A stretch of 6,603 bases of DNA from Alphaproteobacteria bacterium (GTDB lineage Bacteria; Pseudomonadota; Alphaproteobacteria; Micavibrionales; Micavibrionaceae): assembly GCA_021776015.1 (NCBI GenBank), contig JAJFGT010000132.1:1-6603 (forward strand). The letters are read 5' to 3'. The position numbers and the translations under genes are program-made. Every line of letters starts with the position of its first letter. Position 1 is the stretch's first letter. Below the pieces are notes generated by a model that saw only the letters and a list, made by a program, of their open reading frames with translations, did not search any database and was not told the origin of the DNA. Shown here piece after piece: positions 3,856-6,603 of this stretch.

Positions 3856-6603
3856 AGACTCTGGATAAAAACAGACAGGCTTCTTTATATACAATTCCTG
3901 CGGGGGTTTCCTTTTTAGATACATTAGCACAGGGGCTTTACGCACGGGCAGGGGACAATAAAGAGACTCTTGCAGATATGAGAATATTACTTCCGACACG
4001 GCGGGGGTGTCGTGGTTTGCGAGAAGCTTTTTTAAGGCAGACAGCGGGAGCTCCTTTGATTTTGCCTTGTATGCAAGCGATTGGTGATGTCGACCAAAAT
4101 GAATTGTCTTTAATTGCAGGTGACTCTCTTTCTTCTGTTAAGCCTGCGATTTCCTCTCTACATAGGATTATTTTATTGTCACGACTTGTTCGTAAAGTTC
4201 AGGGGTTTTCTTTTTCAGATGAACAAGCTTTTGGTCTTGCTGAATCTCTAGGGAATTTTATAGATCAAGTTCATACAGAAGGATTAAGCCTTGATATGCT
4301 TGATCACCTTGTCCCAGAAAATCTAGCGGCACATTGGAATATCAATCTTCAATTTTTAACAATCTTAAAAGAGGCATGGCCAGCTCTTTTAGACTCCTAC
4401 GGTTTGATTGATGGAGGGTTGCATCGTCGTCTTCTCATGGAAAAATTGGTTGAGTATTGGACAAAACATCCTCCGTTATGTCCTGTTATCGTTGCAGGGA
4501 CAACGGGCTCTATTCCATCGACAACAAAACTTTTAAAAACAATTCTTACACTTCCTCAAGGAGAGATTATTCTTCCAGGGTTAGATCAAAATCTTGATGC
4601 TGAAAGTTGGAATGCAATTGAAAATGGACATCCACAATTTTTACTTAAGAGATTGGTGTCTTCTTTGCAGGTAGAACGAGAACAGATTTCTATATGGCCT
4701 GATATGAAGGCATGTATGCCTAATCAAGATCGTTTGAAGCTTATCAGTGAATTGATGCGCCCTGCTGAAACAGTGTATCATTGGCAAAATCTTCAAGCAT
4801 TATCCCCTCAATCTTTAGACGGACTTTGTCAGTGTGAATGTGAAACCCCTGATGAAGAAGCGCATGTGGTTGCCTTAATTATGAGGGAAGCTTTAGAAGA
4901 TTCTGCCCAAGATAAAACGGTTGCTCTTATTACACCCGATCGTTTTTTAGGGCGACGTGTTGAAGCTATTCTTAGGCGCTGGGATATTACAATTAATGAC
5001 AGTGCGGGCGTTCCTCTTGCAGAATCAGAAAGAGGACGTTTTATTATAGCGCTGTTAGACATTATTGATAAAAAACAGACTCCTATTGCTCTTTTATCTC
5101 TTTTAAAACATCCTTTATGTTCAGCAGGAAAACAAAAAGGTTGGGGAAATGCCCTTGCAAAACGCTTGGAGATAGATGGCTGTATTCGAGGAACAATTCC
5201 TACACATGGGCTAAACACACTCATTCAACGTACAAAAGATGAAACTATTAAGCAGGATTTATTATATCTGCAATCTCTTTTGAATCCTCTGATAGAGCTT
5301 ATAGATAGCGGGTTATATGATCCAAATACAAAGACATGTTATTTAAAAGAGGCATTAACCCTTTTTATCCAAACATGTGAGTTGCTCGCGAAAACAATAG
5401 AGACTGAAGACAAAAAGGAACAAAGTTTTTGGCAAGGAGACTCTGGAGAATTAGCATCTCAGTTTTTTTCAGAAATACTAAATCTTACAGCAGATATGTC
5501 TCCTTTGAGTTTTTGGGATCTAAGAATGATTTTGATAAATCAAATGGGGAATATTGCTGTTCGTCCTAAATTTGGAGCTCATCCACGTTTATCTATTTAT
5601 GGGCAGATTGAAGCACGTCTTGTGCAAGCAGATGTTGTGATTCTTGGAAGTTTGAATGAGGGGATTTGGCCTTCAAGCCCCGCCAACGATCCATGGATGT
5701 CTCGCCCTATGCGAGAAAACATGGGGCTCCCTTCTCCAGAGCAAGCTGTGACGTTGGCTGCTCATGATTTTGCACAAGGGTTTAGCGCCTCTAATGTTTT
5801 CATTACACGATCTAAAAAGTCAGGGGGTGCCCCCACGGTTCCCTCTCGATGGCTTCAACGTCTTTCGACGGTTTGTCAATCTGCAGGGCTTGACGACATT
5901 TCAAAACGAGGAGAAAAATATATTTATTGGGCACGACATCTCAATGTTTGTGAAGATGATTTTATACCATTCGCTCGTCCTGCTCCAAAGCCTCCTCTCG
6001 AGGTCAGACCTCAGACACTCTATGTCACAGATATTGAAAAGCTGATTTGTGACCCCTATAGCATTTATGCGAAACGGATTTTAAAGCTGAAGCCTCTGGA
6101 TCCTCTTGAAGAAGAACTTTCTGCTAAAGATAGGGGTTTGTTTATCCATGATGTTTTGGATCGTTTTGTTAAAGCATATCCCCATCATTTACCAGATAAT
6201 GCATATGATGAACTTTTATCAATGGGACGGGAAACACTTCAAGACACTCTAGACAACCCAGATGTTTGGGCAAATTGGTGGCCTCGTTTTGAAAGAATGG
6301 CCCAGTGGTTTTTAAACCATGAAAAAGAATGGCGTGCCCAAGGATATAACTTCAAAGCAGGGGAAGCAAAAGCACGTATGTTGGTAGAGACTGTTGAGAT
6401 TGTTGGGCGATGTGATCGTATTGATCAAGACAAAAATGGTTCTATTGCCATTATTGATTATAAAACGGGAGGGCAATATAGCGGAACAAAAATGCTCTAT
6501 GGCCTTCTTCCTCAATTACCTGTTGAAGGGTTAATGGTTGAGAATAATGCCTTTGATGTGATCTCTTCTTCTGATGTGTCTTACCTTGGATATTGGGTTT
6601 TAT
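3852..6603 (+). CDS. addB: double-strand break repair protein AddB, alphaproteobacterial type (3' end beyond window)
   Basis: AddB is the inactivated-helicase and nuclease subunit of the AddAB helicase-nuclease that resects double-strand breaks for RecA. I translated the frame from ATG 3852 to the right edge: 917 codons, no stop or frameshift. It overlaps murU by ATGA and has AAGGTG (3841-3846) 5 nt upstream. Visible blocks: TIPAGVSFLDTLAQGL (14-29), where a Walker A motif would stand but is not recognisable; ILLPTRRGCRGLREAF (45-60); IGDVDQNEL (77-85); LNEGIWP (601-607); DPWMSRPM (613-620); GLPSPE (625-630). The C-terminal RecB-type nuclease domain shows His766 (GLFIHDVLDRF), GRCDRID with Asp855, IDYKTG with Asp869 and Lys871, and QLPVE (888-892), so the catalytic set is intact. 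Asp734 in CDPYSIYAK lies where Firmicute AddB has its first Fe-S cysteine; Cys733 is adjacent. The family is roughly 1000 residues, so I expect about 100 more beyond the edge, then addA. Confidence 0.93.
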   Translation, partial: MKTLDKNRQASLYTIPAGVSFLDTLAQGLYARAGDNKETLADMRILLPTRRGCRGLREAFLRQTAGAPLILPCMQAIGDVDQNELSLIAGDSLSSVKPAISSLHRIILLSRLVRKVQGFSFSDEQAFGLAESLGNFIDQVHTEGLSLDMLDHLVPENLAAHWNINLQFLTILKEAWPALLDSYGLIDGGLHRRLLMEKLVEYWTKHPPLCPVIVAGTTGSIPSTTKLLKTILTLPQGEIILPGLDQNLDAESWNAIENGHPQFLLKRLVSSLQVEREQISIWPDMKACMPNQDRLKLISELMRPAETVYHWQNLQALSPQSLDGLCQCECETPDEEAHVVALIMREALEDSAQDKTVALITPDRFLGRRVEAILRRWDITINDSAGVPLAESERGRFIIALLDIIDKKQTPIALLSLLKHPLCSAGKQKGWGNALAKRLEIDGCIRGTIPTHGLNTLIQRTKDETIKQDLLYLQSLLNPLIELIDSGLYDPNTKTCYLKEALTLFIQTCELLAKTIETEDKKEQSFWQGDSGELASQFFSEILNLTADMSPLSFWDLRMILINQMGNIAVRPKFGAHPRLSIYGQIEARLVQADVVILGSLNEGIWPSSPANDPWMSRPMRENMGLPSPEQAVTLAAHDFAQGFSASNVFITRSKKSGGAPTVPSRWLQRLSTVCQSAGLDDISKRGEKYIYWARHLNVCEDDFIPFARPAPKPPLEVRPQTLYVTDIEKLICDPYSIYAKRILKLKPLDPLEEELSAKDRGLFIHDVLDRFVKAYPHHLPDNAYDELLSMGRETLQDTLDNPDVWANWWPRFERMAQWFLNHEKEWRAQGYNFKAGEAKARMLVETVEIVGRCDRIDQDKNGSIAIIDYKTGGQYSGTKMLYGLLPQLPVEGLMVENNAFDVISSSDVSYLGYWVL

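Noticed and set aside
3565..3999. 144-codon open frame on the minus strand
   Set aside because: It is antisense to the end of murU and the start of addB, both with clear family motifs; its composition looks like a shadow frame.
4829..5224. 131-codon open frame on the minus strand
   Set aside because: It lies wholly antisense to addB, with serine/arginine-rich low-quality protein sequence and no recognisable domain.
5764..6045. 93-codon open frame on the plus strand
   Set aside because: It is an alternative frame inside the addB region that contains conserved AddB sequence; no ribosome binding site or domain supports it.
3852..6603. Possible frameshift or stop in addB near the right edge
   Set aside because: Codon-by-codon translation from 3852 stays open in one frame to the window end and keeps AddB motifs throughout, so the gene is only truncated by the window.

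Overview
The window looks like chromosomal DNA from an AT-rich alphaproteobacterium. The evidence is a murU-like nucleotidyltransferase gene overlapping, by ATGA, an AddB of the alphaproteobacterial type (motifs LPTRR, GDVD, NEGIWP, DPWMSRPM, GLPSPE). A small XRE regulator with the GV-F...GPGV linker common in that class agrees. Low G+C suggests a host-associated lineage (Holosporales/Paracaedibacter-like or low-GC Acetobacteraceae such as Commensalibacter). The sequence alone does not decide between these.

Layout, left to right. (1) A 167-aa putative lipoprotein (+, 122-625) is built from two diverged copies of a ~54-residue two-cysteine module. Its likely intrinsic terminator lies inside the 3' end of the next, convergent gene; the two stop codons are one base apart. 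(2) A minus-strand pair follows: an XRE regulator with a C-terminal TrmB/PLD-like sensor domain (2064-1411), then yaaA (1409-627) with a 1-nt gap, so probably one transcript. (3) A 170-bp divergent spacer holds three alternating ATTACG/CGTAAT half-sites (candidate operator), a TTGACA box, a minus-strand TATAAT box and a leader hairpin. (4) On the plus strand come an exported amino-acid-type solute-binding protein (2235-3077), the MurU-like nucleotidyltransferase (3160-3855), and addB (3852 to the right edge, 917 codons present, cut by the window end).

Functionally, YaaA belongs to peroxide/iron stress defence, AddB to double-strand break repair with AddA (expected just beyond the right edge), and MurU to cell-wall sugar recycling. 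The solute-binding protein has no permease or ATPase gene beside it in the window. The least explained parts are the sensor-regulator/yaaA pair with its operator-like spacer facing an orphan binding protein, and the two-module lipoprotein. No RNA gene, mobile element or CRISPR array was seen, and no gene-free stretch exceeds 300 bases.
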